Below are positions 1 to 8,687 of a stretch of 64,000 nucleotides of DNA, piece by piece. The notes under the pieces are model-generated. The model made no database searches. It saw only the letters and a program-made list of their open reading frames with translations, and was not told where the DNA came from. Both the position numbers and the translations under genes were made by a program. The stretch comes from Burkholderiales bacterium. Its GTDB lineage: Bacteria; Pseudomonadota; Gammaproteobacteria; Burkholderiales; WYBJ01. The stretch covers positions 62,001 to 126,000 of the forward strand of contig JADLAC010000046.1 of assembly GCA_020848435.1 (NCBI GenBank), in the 5' to 3' direction. The first letter of the stretch is position 1. Each line of letters starts with the position of its first letter.

Positions 1-43
1 GCCGTAGCCGTCCATATGCTTCGGGTTGACGGATAGATCCCCG

Positions 44-1033
44 CTAGTCGACCTTGGTGCCGGTGTCGCGAATCACCTTGCCCCACTTGCTCAGCTCGGC
101 GCGAATCAGGTTCGCGAACGCCGCGGGCGAATTCGGGAACGGATCGTAGGCATTGCTCGCCAGCACCTCGCGCACTTCGCGCTGCTCCAACGCGCGGCCG
201 AGCTCGGCGTTGAGCCGGCTCACGATGGCAGGTGGCGTACCCGCCGGCGCGAGCATGCCCAGCCACGTGATGGCTTCGTAGCCCGGCAGCGGAAGCGCTT
301 CCGCCGCGGTCGGATACTCGGGCGCCAGGGGCGTGCGCTGCGCGCTGGTCACGGCAAGCATGCGCAGCTTTCCCGCTCGCGCGTGGTTGAGGGCGCTGCC
401 GAGACTGGTGGAGAGCACGGCAACCTGTCCCCCGAGCACCGCCACGGTCGAGGGTCCGGAGCCGTTGTAGGGCACGTGCAGCATCTTGATGGCCGCCATG
501 GACAGAAACAGCTCCATGCCCACGTGCATGACGGTGCCGCTGCCCGCCGAGGCATAGCTCAGCGCATCGGGTCGGCTCTTCGCCATTTTCACCAGCTCGG
601 CGAGGCTGCGTGCCGGCACCGAAGGGTGCACCGCGATGCCATCCGGCGCCGATGCCAGGCTGCTCACCGGCGCGAAATCCTTGACCGGGTCGAACGGCAG
701 CTTGCTGAAGAGGCTGGCATTGATCGGGTGGACCGTGCTGGTAACGAGCAGCGTGTGGCCATCGGCTGGCGCCTTCGCGACGTGGTCCGCGGCAATGTTA
801 CCCGCCGCGCCGGCGCGGGTCTCGACGATGAAGGGCTGACCCAGGGCTGCCGCCAGCCGCTGTGAAAAAATGCGGGCCATGAGGTCGACCCCGCCGCCCG
901 GCGGAAAACCGACTACCACGCGCACGGTTCTCGCGGGATAGCTCGCCGCCGCCGGAGGATTCGCTGGCTGAGCGAGCACCGCATCGGCGGCGGCGAAAGC
1001 AAAGCCGAGGACAAGCCAGGCCGAAAGATTCAT
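44..1033 (-). CDS. Bug/TctC-family periplasmic solute receptor
   Basis: A 329-residue exported protein of the Bug (TctC-like) family. Such receptors bind small carboxylates or related organic solutes in the periplasm and can feed a tripartite tricarboxylate transporter. It has a hydrophobic signal peptide, then the family signature VRVVVGFPPGGGVD, a GAAGNIAADHVAKAPADGHT block and a HVPYNGSGPS block. I chose the ATG of MNLSAW over an upstream in-frame ATG because it begins directly at the signal peptide. It is the last visible gene of a minus-strand operon. No TctA or TctB membrane partner is present in the window, so its ligand and partner are unknown. Three paralogues lie in the same operon. 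Confidence 0.9.
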   Translation of the reverse strand: MNLSAWLVLGFAFAAADAVLAQPANPPAAASYPARTVRVVVGFPPGGGVDLMARIFSQRLAAALGQPFIVETRAGAAGNIAADHVAKAPADGHTLLVTSTVHPINASLFSKLPFDPVKDFAPVSSLASAPDGIAVHPSVPARSLAELVKMAKSRPDALSYASAGSGTVMHVGMELFLSMAAIKMLHVPYNGSGPSTVAVLGGQVAVLSTSLGSALNHARAGKLRMLAVTSAQRTPLAPEYPTAAEALPLPGYEAITWLGMLAPAGTPPAIVSRLNAELGRALEQREVREVLASNAYDPFPNSPAAFANLIRAELSKWGKVIRDTGTKVD

Positions 1034-1175
1034 CGCGTAGACATGCATCGTCGCCACCAAAACGATCAGGGTTGCGGGGTCGCGCGCGATGTCGCTGTCG
1101 TAGGCGCGCTCATGGGCCGACTCGAACTGAAGCGCAACGACGCGCGCAGGCTGAGGATGGCGCCATCACGACGGA

Positions 1176-2348
1176 CTACGCCGTCTTGCCCAGCAGCGTT
1201 TCGGTCAGCCAGTCGGCGACGTAGTCGATGCCCACCTGGCGATTGTCGACGTGGCAATGTTCCGCCCCGCCTTCGTCGGCGGTAAACAGCTTGACGAGCT
1301 TGTCCTTCGACCCGGCCGCATCCCGCAGCTTCTCCGCATCCGCAGGCGCGGCCAGCCGGTCGTTGACGCCGTGGGTGATGAGCAGCGGGCAGCGGATCTG
1401 GCTTGCGCAATCGACCAGCGAAAAACGCTTGACCGCTTCGATCGCTGCATCCATATCCTTGACGCCCAGCACCCACGGAAGCTGGAACGGCGACTGCGAA
1501 GTCTTTTTCGGATCCGAGTCGAGCAAGCGTTTGCGTTCGAGCTGCTTGGCGTGAATGTCCCACGCGACCGTGCCGAGCACCACGCAGGCGGCGTAACGCG
1601 GCTCGAAGGCGACGATGCGCGGCGCGTAATAGCCGCCGAAGCTGTACGCCATCACCGCCACCCGCGCGGCATCGACATCGGGACGCGAGGCGATGTAGTC
1701 GAACGCCGCGGTGCCGGCGACTTCGTAGTCGTAGCGGCTATGGATGCCGCGCAGCCGCAGCGCCTCGCCCTGCCCCGGCCCGTCGATGGACAGCGTGTTG
1801 AAGCCGCGGCGGGAGAACTCGAGGCCCGCGAACAGCACGCTCATCTCCTTGCAATTGTCCAGGCCGTCGAACACCACCACCGTCGGCGCCGGCCCTTGCA
1901 CACCCTGGGCCGGGAGAAAGTAGGCGGGCAGGGCCTTGTTCTCGTACGCGACATCGATGCGTTCCATCCTCGGGTAACGGCGCTCGAAGCCGGCGTGGAA
2001 ACAGCGCAGTGCCTTGCGGTACAGGTCGAGCTTGCGCTCGCTCGGCGGCACCGGCCGATCGGCGGTGAAATAGTAATTGCCCGCGCGGATGTAGTAGTTG
2101 CCCGCGGTAAGCTGCCGCCCCTGCGCCGCCGCGGCGCCGGCGAAGGCTTCGATCTTGGCGGCCATCGCCGACCACTCCTGCCACCAGGCATCCGGATCGT
2201 CGGGCCGGAGCCGCAAGCGCTCAGCGATGCGGTCGATCTCCTCCAGGGCGACGGCGCCGTAGGGGGCCATCCCCTTCGTAACCAGCATCGCATTCGACCA
2301 GGTGAAATTCTCGGGGAAATGATCGATCCAGGTCGGCTGGGTAGCCAT
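1176..2348 (-). CDS. alpha/beta hydrolase (dihydropseudooxynicotine hydrolase/FrsA-like)
   Basis: A 390-residue cytosolic alpha/beta hydrolase with a long alpha-helical N-terminal region before the catalytic domain, as in 2,6-dihydropseudooxynicotine hydrolase and FrsA-like proteins. The nucleophile elbow is AYSFGG with Ser236, the acid is Asp330 in HGVNDR and the base is His364 in GGAEHC. The oxyanion-side motif GPGQGE is also present. The ATG of MATQPTW was chosen because GAGG lies nine bases upstream, whereas the longer ATG overlaps that site. It sits between two Bug receptor genes, which suggests hydrolysis of a C-C or ester bond in an imported catabolic substrate. The true substrate cannot be read from the sequence. 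Confidence 0.85.
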   Translation of the reverse strand: MATQPTWIDHFPENFTWSNAMLVTKGMAPYGAVALEEIDRIAERLRLRPDDPDAWWQEWSAMAAKIEAFAGAAAAQGRQLTAGNYYIRAGNYYFTADRPVPPSERKLDLYRKALRCFHAGFERRYPRMERIDVAYENKALPAYFLPAQGVQGPAPTVVVFDGLDNCKEMSVLFAGLEFSRRGFNTLSIDGPGQGEALRLRGIHSRYDYEVAGTAAFDYIASRPDVDAARVAVMAYSFGGYYAPRIVAFEPRYAACVVLGTVAWDIHAKQLERKRLLDSDPKKTSQSPFQLPWVLGVKDMDAAIEAVKRFSLVDCASQIRCPLLITHGVNDRLAAPADAEKLRDAAGSKDKLVKLFTADEGGAEHCHVDNRQVGIDYVADWLTETLLGKTA

Positions 2349-2455
2349 AGCTCGCATCCTCGATTCAGGGAAGGTCGTTCTGAAGATCGCGCGGCTCGTC
2401 TAGCCTGGGCGCCGCAGATCACGGTACATGCGCTCGAACGTCGGGCGCGGGCTTT

Positions 2456-3436
2456 TCACTCCGGCTTGATGCCGCGCTCGCGAATCACGCGCGCCCAGGC
2501 GACGACTTCGGCTTGAATTTCGCTCTTGAACTGCGCCGGTGCATTGGCTACCGGGACATAGCCATCGTTCAAGATGCGTTTTTCCATTTCCGGTGTACGC
2601 ATGAACCGCGTCACCTCGGTGCTCAGCTTGGTGAGAATGGCTGGCGGCAGGTTGGCGGGGGCCAGCAGGCCGAGCCAGGTGTAGGCGTCTTCGAGCCCGC
2701 GAATGCCGGACTCCAGTAGGGTCGGCACCTGCGGCAGCGCCGGCGAACGCTTCTCCCCGGTAACCGCCAGACCTTTCAGTCGGCCGCTAAGGACATGGGG
2801 GTGCGATACGCCGATATTGTTGAAGATGTAGTGCGACTCGCCCGCAATGACCGCCTGCACCGCCGGTGTGGTCCCCTTGTAGGGCACGTGAGTGGCCTTG
2901 ATCCCCGCGACTTCGTTGAACCATTCGGCCACCACGTGGCTGGCGCCGCCTTGACCGGAGCTCGCGAAAATCAATTGCCCCGGCCTCGACTTGCCGAAGG
3001 CGATGAGTTCCGCCAGCGAGCGCACGGGCACCGAGGGGTGCACGACGAGGTAGAGCGGAAAGCGCAGTACCTTGGTGATCGGCGTGAAGTCGGCCGCCGC
3101 ATCGAAGGGCCTCGGGTCGCGCAGCAAGGGCCCGAGGACATGCGCGGTGTTCGAAGTGAATAGCAGCGTGTAGCCATCCGGCGCGGCGCGCCGCGCCAGA
3201 TCGGTGCCGATCAAGCCGGTCGCGCCCGGCCGGTTGTCGACGATGACGTTCTGTCCCCAGGCCGCCTGCAATTCCTTCGCGAGGATACGCGAATAGATGT
3301 CGGTCGAGCCCGCCGGCGGGAACGGAACGACGAGTCGGATCACCTTCGCCGGATAGTCCTGCGCGATCACGGTCGCGGTCAGGATCATGAGAAGCGCAGC
3401 AGCCAGACCACGAATTGCAGTGCGCGCGATCATCAT
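2456..3436 (-). CDS. Bug/TctC-family periplasmic solute receptor
   Basis: A 326-residue periplasmic binding protein of the Bug family. The signal peptide (MMIARTAIRGLAAALL onward) is followed by IRLVVPFPPAGSTD, a DNRPGATGLIGTDLA block and THVPYKGTTPAVQAV, all typical of the fold. The start is set by a clear AGGGAG Shine-Dalgarno sequence just upstream of tandem ATG codons; the open frame extends further upstream but has no support there. It lies downstream of the CobW GTPase gene and upstream of the alpha/beta hydrolase gene in the minus-strand operon. Orphan receptors of this type are greatly expanded in Bordetella and Cupriavidus relatives, and the ligand here is unknown. Confidence 0.9.
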   Translation of the reverse strand: MMIARTAIRGLAAALLMILTATVIAQDYPAKVIRLVVPFPPAGSTDIYSRILAKELQAAWGQNVIVDNRPGATGLIGTDLARRAAPDGYTLLFTSNTAHVLGPLLRDPRPFDAAADFTPITKVLRFPLYLVVHPSVPVRSLAELIAFGKSRPGQLIFASSGQGGASHVVAEWFNEVAGIKATHVPYKGTTPAVQAVIAGESHYIFNNIGVSHPHVLSGRLKGLAVTGEKRSPALPQVPTLLESGIRGLEDAYTWLGLLAPANLPPAILTKLSTEVTRFMRTPEMEKRILNDGYVPVANAPAQFKSEIQAEVVAWARVIRERGIKPE

Positions 3437-3531
3437 AACTCTCCCTGTTGCGTTGCGTTGCTTGGGATCCGCGGCCGTGCGCTCCCTGACTTGCGCGCGC
3501 ATCGCTGCCGGGCGCGCTCGCGCGCCGGCAC

Positions 3532-4539
3532 TCATGCCGCTGCCGCCAAGCGCAATCCGCGCTCGATGCGGTCTCGATCCATGCCGCGGCCGATGAAGAC
3601 GAGATAGCCCTGCGTGCGCGGGACGTCCGGCGTGATCTCGAGCTGACCTGGCGTGTACTGCACCAGGCAGGGCTCGCCCTCGATCGCGATGTAGCCCTTG
3701 ACGCGCCACACGTCATCGCCGAGGCCGCGAAAGAACGCCTCGATTTCGTTGCGGCGGGTAGCGCCCGCCGACGCGATCACGAAGGAGTCGGCGGGGGCGC
3801 CAGGCTGCGGGCAAGGCGCGGCAACTTCCCGATAGCTAACCTGGTCGTCGGTAATCGCGAGCGGTATGGTGCCAAGAGCGGCGTTCCCGGCCTCTCCCGG
3901 CGTCGCGGCCGGCTCGGCGATCTTCGAGCGCGCCATGCCTGGTTGCGCTCGAATGGAGCTTCCCAAGAGATAGCCGCCGTCCACGTCGCATTGCTCCGCG
4001 AGGAGGATGTCGGCGCGCGCATTCAGCTCCCGGACTCGTCTGCTCGCCGCATCCAGCGCGGCCGTCGCGACCAGATCGGCCTTGTTCAGCACAATGATGT
4101 CGGCATTCGCGATCTGTCGCGCATAGAACTCGCCCAGCATCGGCAGCCATTTGGGCAGCTTGGCCGCGTCGACCACGGTCACCAGGGGACCGACTTCCCA
4201 ATCCGACGGCTCGCCCGCCTCGGCCAGCGATTCGAGCATCTCCGCCGGCTGCGCGACACCGCTCGCTTCCACGATGACCCGCTGCACGCCTTGCAGGTCG
4301 CGCAGCTCTTCCATGGCGAGGACCAAGGAGCCCTTGAGCGTGCAGCACAGGCAACCGGAGGTGAGCTCCAGGATGTCGACATTCGCGCCACTCAGGATCT
4401 GTCCGTCCACGCCGACTTCGCCGAATTCGTTGACGATGACCGCAGTCTTGAGATCATCGACGGGCGCCGTGAGCAGGCGGCGCACCAGCGTGGTCTTGCC
4501 CGCGCCGAGAAAACCGAACAGCAGATTCACGCGCACCAT
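3532..4539 (-). CDS. CobW/COG0523-family metal-chaperone GTPase
   Basis: A 335-residue P-loop GTPase of the COG0523/CobW family, whose members deliver metal, often zinc or cobalt, to client proteins. The Walker A motif is GFLGAGKTT (residues 9-17), the switch-like NEFGEVGVD follows, and the family metal site GCLCC supplies Cys63, Cys65 and Cys66. The base-recognition motif NKAD is at 152-155, and a CobW C-terminal domain follows with GDDVWRVKG near its start. The open frame runs far upstream, but the ATG eight bases after the stop of the enolase-superfamily gene is the sensible start. Tight linkage with predicted metalloenzymes (enolase superfamily, amidohydrolase) suggests a dedicated chaperone role, which is inference. 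Confidence 0.9.
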   Translation of the reverse strand: MVRVNLLFGFLGAGKTTLVRRLLTAPVDDLKTAVIVNEFGEVGVDGQILSGANVDILELTSGCLCCTLKGSLVLAMEELRDLQGVQRVIVEASGVAQPAEMLESLAEAGEPSDWEVGPLVTVVDAAKLPKWLPMLGEFYARQIANADIIVLNKADLVATAALDAASRRVRELNARADILLAEQCDVDGGYLLGSSIRAQPGMARSKIAEPAATPGEAGNAALGTIPLAITDDQVSYREVAAPCPQPGAPADSFVIASAGATRRNEIEAFFRGLGDDVWRVKGYIAIEGEPCLVQYTPGQLEITPDVPRTQGYLVFIGRGMDRDRIERGLRLAAAA

Positions 4540-4547
4540 GGCTGCTC

Positions 4548-5681
4548 TCAAAGGTTGTAGTCGCCTTGCTCGGCATTCAGCGCTTCGTAGCGCGCGAGCT
4601 TGTCCGCATCCAAGCGCACGCCGAGCCCCGTCCCGGCCGGCACGGCGAAGCAGCCGTTGTCGAAGCGCATCGGCTCGCAAACGATGTCGTCGGCGAGCAG
4701 GTTGTACATGCTGTCGATGGCATAGCGAACTTCCGGCATCGCCGCGGCGAGCTGCAAGTGGCAAGCGGTCGAAATCCCGAGCTCGCCCGCGGTATGCAGA
4801 TTCATGCCCAGGCCGAACGCCTCGCACAGCGCGCCCAAGCGTTTGGTGGCGCTGATGCCGCCCCACTTGTGCGCGTCGCCGTGGATGATGTCGACGGCGC
4901 CGAGACGCACAGCCGGGGCGAAGTCGTCGCCGCGCACCACGCACATGTTGGTGCACAGCGCGATCCGGATCTTCTGCCGCACCAAGGCCATGCTCTCGAG
5001 GCCGCTGCACGGGTCCTCGAGGTACTCGAGCTCGAGCGGTTCCATCCGCAAGCCCGCCTGGATCGCCTGGTGCGGGCTCCACACACCGCTCGGATCGAGC
5101 CGCAGCTTGGCATGAGGCTGCGCGCGCCTGAGCGCCTGCATGATGGCAACGTCTTCGTCGGCGTCGAACGAGCCCTTGACCTTGAGCGCCCGAAAGCCCG
5201 ACTGCGCCAGCATGCGCTGCGACTCCTCGGCCAGCGCCGCGGGAATGTCGGCCTTGGGGGTGGTCGCGGGCAACGCGCCCCGGGTGAGGATGCCGCCGGC
5301 CGGGATCTGGTCGCGGACGTAGCCGCCGAGGAGCTTGGCGATGGGCACACCGAGCGCCTTGCCCATGATGTCCCAGCACGCCATCTCCACCGCGGCGACG
5401 GCCGCGTATCCGGCGTAGCCGTAATAGAACGGGACGGTGCGCAATCTTGCGAGCAGCGGCTCGATGTCGAAAGGATCGTGTCCGATCAGCAGTCCCCGGT
5501 GCCGCTCGACCAGGTGGGCGACCGGACGCCCGCGCATGCTCTCGCCCAATCCTTCCAGGCCCTCGTCGGTCGTCAGCCGCACGACGACGCGCGTGGTCCC
5601 ACGCCTTTGCTGCAACGTGGAGGCGAACACCGTCGTGAACGGCACGTTGACGACATGCACTTTGAGATCGGTGATTCGCAT
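4548..5681 (-). CDS. enolase-superfamily sugar-acid dehydratase (glucarate dehydratase-like)
   Basis: A 377-residue member of the mandelate racemase/glucarate dehydratase branch. The catalytic KxK is Lys167-Val-Lys169. Metal ligands are Asp196 (LDPSG), Glu222 (YLEDP) and Asn245 (CTNMC); Asn as third ligand is characteristic of glucarate dehydratases. A candidate catalytic His is in MNLHTAGE. These enzymes abstract a proton alpha to a carboxylate and eliminate water from acid sugars. I start at MRITDLKV, where the capping domain begins; an ATG at 5744 would add 21 residues. It is eight bases upstream of the CobW gene. Substrate could be an aldarate or a related hydroxy acid, and specificity is not resolved. 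Confidence 0.85.
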   Translation of the reverse strand: MRITDLKVHVVNVPFTTVFASTLQQRRGTTRVVVRLTTDEGLEGLGESMRGRPVAHLVERHRGLLIGHDPFDIEPLLARLRTVPFYYGYAGYAAVAAVEMACWDIMGKALGVPIAKLLGGYVRDQIPAGGILTRGALPATTPKADIPAALAEESQRMLAQSGFRALKVKGSFDADEDVAIMQALRRAQPHAKLRLDPSGVWSPHQAIQAGLRMEPLELEYLEDPCSGLESMALVRQKIRIALCTNMCVVRGDDFAPAVRLGAVDIIHGDAHKWGGISATKRLGALCEAFGLGMNLHTAGELGISTACHLQLAAAMPEVRYAIDSMYNLLADDIVCEPMRFDNGCFAVPAGTGLGVRLDADKLARYEALNAEQGDYNL

Positions 5682-5908
5682 CGCTTTCACGCCTCGCGCA
5701 ACACGCCCGGGCCGCGCCCTAGGAGCCTGGGGTTCGTCGCTCATATGGCCAAACCTAGCGAGCGCGGCGGTGAATGGCAAGAGTGGCGAAATCGGCGCCA
5801 GACGCGAAGCGAACCGCAGGCGAGGCTTGGACACCTGGCGGGGATTCGCGACAAAGTATGGCGTCGATTCTCGACATCTCTTGTGCGGCGAACTTCGGAC
5901 TCAGGACA

Positions 5909-6922
5909 CTACTGCGCCTTGAGATCCGCATCGCGGATGAGCTTCGCCCACTTCGCGGTCTCGGCTGCGATGAACTCGGAGAACGCCTTGGGCGAGCGGG
6001 CATGCGCGACCCATGCGCGCGCGGCGAGCTGCTCGAGCACGTCGCGGCGCTGTAGCAGCCGCTCGATTTCGGCGTTGAGCGTGTTCACGATGGCTGCCGG
6101 CGTCGCGGCGGGCGCCAGCATCCCGACCCACGAGCTTGCCTCGTAGCCGGCCAGCCCCGGCGTCTCCGCGAGCGCCGGGATCTCGGGAGCGAGCTGGCTG
6201 CGCTTCGCGCTCGTCACCGCCAGCGTGCGCAGCTTACCCGCCTTGGAATGGGGTAGCGACTGACCGATGGCGATCGACAAGATCGGCACTTCGCCCCCGA
6301 TCACCGCCACCACCGAGGCGCCGGAGCCCTTGTACGGCACGTGCAACAGGCGGATGCCCGCCATGGATCGAAACAGCTCCATGGCCACATGGGTAAGCGT
6401 GCCGCCGCCGGCTGAGGCGTAAGCGATGCCCTCGCGCTGCGTTCTCGCCAGCGCGATCAACTCGGCCGCCGAGCGCGCCGGCAGCGAGGGATGCACCGCG
6501 ATGGCCTGCGGGCCCGAGACCAGCGTGCCGACCGCCGCGAAGTCCTTGATCGGATCGTACGGCAGCTCCCTGGCAAAGGCCGGCGTGATGACGTGCACAT
6601 CGGCCGTCATGAGCAAGATGTGTCCATCGGGCGCGGCCTTGGCGACCTGGGCCGCGGCGATGGCCCCCGATGCGCCGGCGCGATTGTCGACCAGGAAGGG
6701 CTGGCCCAGCGACTCGCCCAGGCGCTGCGCGGCAAGCCGCGCGCTGACATCGATGCCTCCGCCCGGGGCGAAACCGACGAGAATTCGCACCGGCTTGGCG
6801 GGAAAGGCCACGCCTGCCGGCTGCGGGCTTTGCGCCCGCACCGTGGCGGCGAGCGTGGCGCAGAGCCCTGCGGCGAGCAACGCGCGGCCGAGCGGCACGC
6901 GCACGCATCGAGGTCGATTCAC
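5909..6922 (-). CDS. Bug/TctC-family periplasmic solute receptor
   Basis: A 337-residue Bug-family receptor with an export signal, then VRILVGFAPGGGIDVS, DNRAGASGAIAAAQVA and HVPYKGSGASVVAV. The best start is a GTG whose first four bases (GTGA on the minus strand) overlap the TGA of the upstream CocE/NonD gene, implying translational coupling. The open frame continues about 1.5 kb upstream, but that part is a shadow of the hydrolase gene. It resembles the receptor at 44-1033 closely in several blocks (AGASGAIAA versus AGAAGNIAA; MELFRSMAGIRLLHVPY versus MELFLSMAAIKMLHVPY). The two are therefore probably recent paralogues with related ligands. Confidence 0.9.
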   Translation of the reverse strand: MNRPRCVRVPLGRALLAAGLCATLAATVRAQSPQPAGVAFPAKPVRILVGFAPGGGIDVSARLAAQRLGESLGQPFLVDNRAGASGAIAAAQVAKAAPDGHILLMTADVHVITPAFARELPYDPIKDFAAVGTLVSGPQAIAVHPSLPARSAAELIALARTQREGIAYASAGGGTLTHVAMELFRSMAGIRLLHVPYKGSGASVVAVIGGEVPILSIAIGQSLPHSKAGKLRTLAVTSAKRSQLAPEIPALAETPGLAGYEASSWVGMLAPAATPAAIVNTLNAEIERLLQRRDVLEQLAARAWVAHARSPKAFSEFIAAETAKWAKLIRDADLKAQ

Positions 6923-8631
6923 TGCGGGTCTATTCTCGGAATGACCGGTAGGAGCAGGTACGATGCCGTTCTCCCACCCGCATGGAGCGTGTTCTGGGCG
7001 CCGATGTTGTAGTCGGCGTGGTAATGCCGATACGCCGACGCGCCCACTCCGTCGCGGGGTTGCACGTCGAGACGAATGCGGTGTCCCTGCTTGAACACCA
7101 TGCACGTCGGCCAGATCTCGACGTGGCATTCGACGATGTCGCTCGGCTCGAGCCACAGCCGCTCGCTGTGCGCGTGATACGGCCGATAGGGCAGGGAGCG
7201 CCGCGGATCGAGCTTGCGATGCGATGCGCGCAACCAGCCCTTGGTCACCGGCACGTGGTCGCCGCCGCCTTGCTGGCCCTCTTCCCAGACGTCCTCGCCG
7301 TCCGGGCCGATGTTGCGGATGGTGGCGAATATGTCCATGTCCTCGGAGGAGCTCGACACCCAGATGACCAGCACCATCGGCCCGGTGATCTCGGTGTCTT
7401 CCTGCATCGGCGCGCTGAGGAAGGACACACCCGTGCGCCCGACGCTGCCCGAGGCATGCGAGGGCGCCGAGGAGCTCACGCCGGCATGCGACGGGGGGCT
7501 CGCCGCGTAGGTGATGCTGCGGCTGTGCGCCGGACACGCGCTCAGCAGCGCCCCCTCGGGCTCTGCGCTCGCGCTCTGCCGATCCGCATCGAGCTTCAGA
7601 TAGACCTTGGTCCACTGCGTTCGCGCCAGCGGCCACTCGTGCTCGAAGCGGAACTTGTAGTTCTTCAGATCGCCGCCGGTGCGGATCATGAGCTTCACCG
7701 GCGGCTCCTCCATGATGCCGCTGTCGATGCCCTTCAGCCAGTGATCGAAGAAGCGCAGTTGATCCAGCCGCCCTTCCTCTGAATGAAACGGATGGAAGTG
7801 GGTGCCGCTGTGGATGCGCAGCTTCTTGTGCTTGGAGGCCGCCAGCATGAAACCCTCGACATTGCCGCGCAAATGCAAGCCGACACCCGTCCAGTTGCCG
7901 ACGCTGTACAACGGCACTTCGACGCGATCCCAGCGCGCGCTGCGCATGCGCCAGAACTCGGAGTCCAGGTTGTTGTTGGCCCAGGTCCAGAGCATGTTGT
8001 TGTTGAACGCGTTCGGGTTGTAGCTGCGCGCGCGCCCGATGACGTTGTGCGCCATGTTGGTCGCGACCCAGGTGTGCAGGAAACCGAGGCCGAATATGCC
8101 GCCGTGGAACGCCTGGTCGCGGTACAAATCGGCGCGTCCTTCCCACGGAATGATCGCCTTCAGCGACGGCGGCTGGAGGTTCGCCACCCGCCACTGGCAA
8201 TTGGCGTGGTAGGACACGCCCAGCGTGCCGATGTTGCCCGAGCACCAGTCGCGTTTTGCGATCCACTCGATCGCATCGTAGAAGTCGACGGCTTCGGCAT
8301 AGGAGCTGGGATCCGATTGCCCCGGCGATTTTCCCGAGCCACGCGCATCGACCCGCACGATGGCATAGCCGCGCGGGCACCACCATAGCGGGTTCGCGGT
8401 CTCCCAGGCGAGGTACGGGTTGGCCTTTTCTTCCAGATCCTCAGGCGGAATCCACAGCCGATCCTTCTGATACGGGCCGATATTCATGATCGCCGGCACC
8501 CGCTCGGCGCCGATATCCGGCCGCAATACGTCGGCATAGAGCACAGCCCCGTCGCGTAGCGGAATCTTCACGTCCTTTTCGACGATCAATTTGGCGTCGC
8601 GGGGCTGGGAAACCTGGTAGGTCTGCGTCAT
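6919..8631 (-). CDS. CocE/NonD-family (S15) hydrolase
   Basis: A 570-residue hydrolase of the X-Pro dipeptidyl-peptidase/CocE family, which cleaves esters or amides such as acylated substrates. The N-terminal alpha/beta hydrolase domain carries VDARGSGKSPG at 94-104 and the nucleophile elbow GTLGVSYH with Ser140. The remaining length fits the family's cap and C-terminal jelly-roll domain (DVQPRDGVGASAYRHYH region). No signal peptide is seen, so it is probably cytoplasmic. The ATG of MTQTYQV was chosen because the upstream extension is not family-like. Its stop codon overlaps the GTG of the following Bug receptor gene. Substrate is unknown; co-occurrence with a lactonase and amidohydrolase points to a hydrolytic catabolic pathway. 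Confidence 0.88.
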   Translation of the reverse strand: MTQTYQVSQPRDAKLIVEKDVKIPLRDGAVLYADVLRPDIGAERVPAIMNIGPYQKDRLWIPPEDLEEKANPYLAWETANPLWWCPRGYAIVRVDARGSGKSPGQSDPSSYAEAVDFYDAIEWIAKRDWCSGNIGTLGVSYHANCQWRVANLQPPSLKAIIPWEGRADLYRDQAFHGGIFGLGFLHTWVATNMAHNVIGRARSYNPNAFNNNMLWTWANNNLDSEFWRMRSARWDRVEVPLYSVGNWTGVGLHLRGNVEGFMLAASKHKKLRIHSGTHFHPFHSEEGRLDQLRFFDHWLKGIDSGIMEEPPVKLMIRTGGDLKNYKFRFEHEWPLARTQWTKVYLKLDADRQSASAEPEGALLSACPAHSRSITYAASPPSHAGVSSSAPSHASGSVGRTGVSFLSAPMQEDTEITGPMVLVIWVSSSSEDMDIFATIRNIGPDGEDVWEEGQQGGGDHVPVTKGWLRASHRKLDPRRSLPYRPYHAHSERLWLEPSDIVECHVEIWPTCMVFKQGHRIRLDVQPRDGVGASAYRHYHADYNIGAQNTLHAGGRTASYLLLPVIPRIDPQ

Positions 8632-8687
8632 GGCGATTGGCGTTGAGTTGGTGGTCCTACCGATGGCTCGAGGTTGCAAGCCGCGTG

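Noticed and set aside
4566..6146. A 526-codon plus-strand open frame opposite the enolase-superfamily gene.
   Set aside because: It has low-complexity Arg/Ala/His composition and runs across the strongly supported minus-strand enzyme and its upstream gap.
6919..8631. CocE/NonD protein considered as a cocaine or penicillin acylase.
   Set aside because: Only the broad family fold and Ser140 elbow are visible; there is no basis for a specific substrate.
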